Positions 6,234-6,899 of a stretch of 6,899 nt of DNA are shown in pieces (the stretch's first letter is position 1; each line of letters opens with the position of its first letter). The stretch comes from CALFCE01 sp964411665 (GTDB lineage Bacteria; Pseudomonadota; Gammaproteobacteria; Granulosicoccales; Granulosicoccaceae), in NCBI GenBank assembly GCA_964411665.1, contig CAYPMR010000133.1, positions 1 to 6,899 on the forward strand, in the 5' to 3' direction. A model generated the notes under the pieces. That model was not told where the DNA came from. It made no database searches and saw nothing but the letters and a program-made list of their open reading frames with translations. The translations under genes and the position numbers were made by a program.

Positions 6234-6725
6234 CTACTGTGTTGCAGCTGCCGCAAATTTCGCCAATGCGCCACTCACTTTCTCAAAAATTTTATCGCAA
6301 CCTGAAGAAGCGTGTCGTTCCTTTAGATAGGCTGGATCGTTGTACCCTAACCACACCTGCCCTGCCTCATCTTGCCAGGCTAACATTTTTTGCGGCAGAT
6401 CTATCGCAATACTCTGACTACAATTCATTAACGGTGTGCCGATTTTTGGATTCCCGAAAATCATCACCTGTGTTGGACGTAATTCCAGATCGGCACCACT
6501 GGCACCAGCAGCATGGTCTATACGCATGAACACTTTCATACCTTTGCTCAATAGCACTTTTTCAAGCTTGTCCAATGTATCCACAACGCTGTGAGTACTT
6601 TTCACAACAAGCATTCCTTGCCCGGACGCGGATAGGGAAGTCGCTTGCAACACCAAACCGAGTAATGCAAAGGATAGAAAACAGGTTGCAAAGCAGGGTC
6701 GGTTCATTTTGTGTTTAGCTCGCAT
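6234..6725 (-). CDS. Exported DUF302 domain protein
   Basis: The 163-residue product consists of a signal peptide and one DUF302 domain. Seen: a basic N-terminus, hydrophobic core (about 12-28) and likely cleavage near LSASGQG (30-36). The domain runs from about 38 to 140 with VVKSTHSVVDTLDKLEKVL, the MRIDHAAGASGADLELRPTQVMIFGNPKIGTPLM block (about 67-100), and IDLPQKMLAWQDEAGQVWLGYNDPAYLKERH (about 108-138). These match the DUF302 core 'H...A...G..L.PT....FGNP..GT.LM...LDLP'. The function is unknown; related proteins are often exported or paired with redox or stress genes. C102 and C143 are the only cysteines of the mature part. The start at 6725 is fixed by a strong ribosome binding site, although Met7 (6707) would also give a signal peptide. 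Operon with the DUF3303 gene. Confidence 0.9.
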   Translation of the reverse strand: MRAKHKMNRPCFATCFLSFALLGLVLQATSLSASGQGMLVVKSTHSVVDTLDKLEKVLLSKGMKVFMRIDHAAGASGADLELRPTQVMIFGNPKIGTPLMNCSQSIAIDLPQKMLAWQDEAGQVWLGYNDPAYLKERHASSGCDKIFEKVSGALAKFAAAATQ

Positions 6726-6733
6726 AAGTCATT

Positions 6734-6739
6734 CTCCTT
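6734..6739 (-). promoter_or_regulatory. Strong ribosome binding site of the DUF302 gene
   Basis: AAGGAG on the minus strand, eight bases before the ATG at 6725, is the best Shine-Dalgarno sequence in the window. It decides for the upstream Met over the internal Met at 6707. Confidence 0.75.
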
Positions 6740-6899
6740 GCCAGAATTTTAAAAAGTTGATGAGCACGCGCCCTGACGGCCAGAATGTAGGCCAAGTTCA
6801 ATGAGATCTAATATTGATGCACCAACAGACTACCTCAAAGAGCCAGCATCGCGAATCATTATCGTCACAATTATGGCGTTTGACTGTCATATTGCTAAA
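6740..6899. other. Upstream region of the DUF302-DUF3303 operon
   Basis: I see no gene here. On the minus strand TAAAAT (within the complement of 6747-6754) resembles a -10 box, but no matching -35 lies at the right distance. TTGAGG further upstream followed by an AT-rich ATATTAGA is another weak candidate. No clear operator dyad or terminator was found. Confidence 0.3.

Noticed and set aside
6230..6529. 99-codon plus-strand frame opposite the DUF302 gene
   Set aside because: Antisense to a clear DUF302 coding sequence with a strong ribosome site.

Overview
The window looks like chromosomal DNA of a free-living, probably marine or environmental Gram-negative bacterium. It has roughly even GC, a lipoprotein-anchored multiheme c-type cytochrome, several Sec-type exported proteins and families common in Proteobacteria (DUF302, DUF3303, an 'RHAP' histidine phosphatase). 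A gammaproteobacterium is the best guess, but no rRNA, tRNA or phylogenetic marker is present to fix it.

Layout from left to right: (1) a multiheme cytochrome c lipoprotein on the minus strand, cut by the left window edge (three CXXCH motifs visible); (2) upstream of it on the same strand, a 722-residue exported protein with two immunoglobulin-like ASH/HYDIN-type domains fused to a glucose/sorbosone-dehydrogenase-like (PQQ enzyme) beta-propeller; (3) a divergent intergenic region; (4) a plus-strand gene for a small exported, very arginine-rich protein with a Sel1-like tail; (5) a 151-bp element with perfect 12-bp terminal inverted repeats whose left end supplies the stop codon of that gene; (6) a minus-strand P1-family (S58/DmpA/NylC-like) self-cleaving N-terminal-nucleophile hydrolase; (7) a plus-strand histidine phosphatase; (8) a convergent minus-strand pair, DUF302 (exported) followed 17 bases later by DUF3303, probably one operon with a strong ribosome binding site at its head.

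The most suggestive functional pairing is the propeller protein with the multiheme cytochrome. A periplasmic PQQ-type dehydrogenase could pass electrons to a membrane-anchored multiheme cytochrome, but this rests on adjacency and fold only. The best structural find is the TA-flanked inverted-repeat element (a MITE candidate) inserted at a stop codon between two convergent genes. The other genes look like ordinary housekeeping or accessory genes. I see no CRISPR array, prophage, transposase gene, toxin-antitoxin or defence locus.
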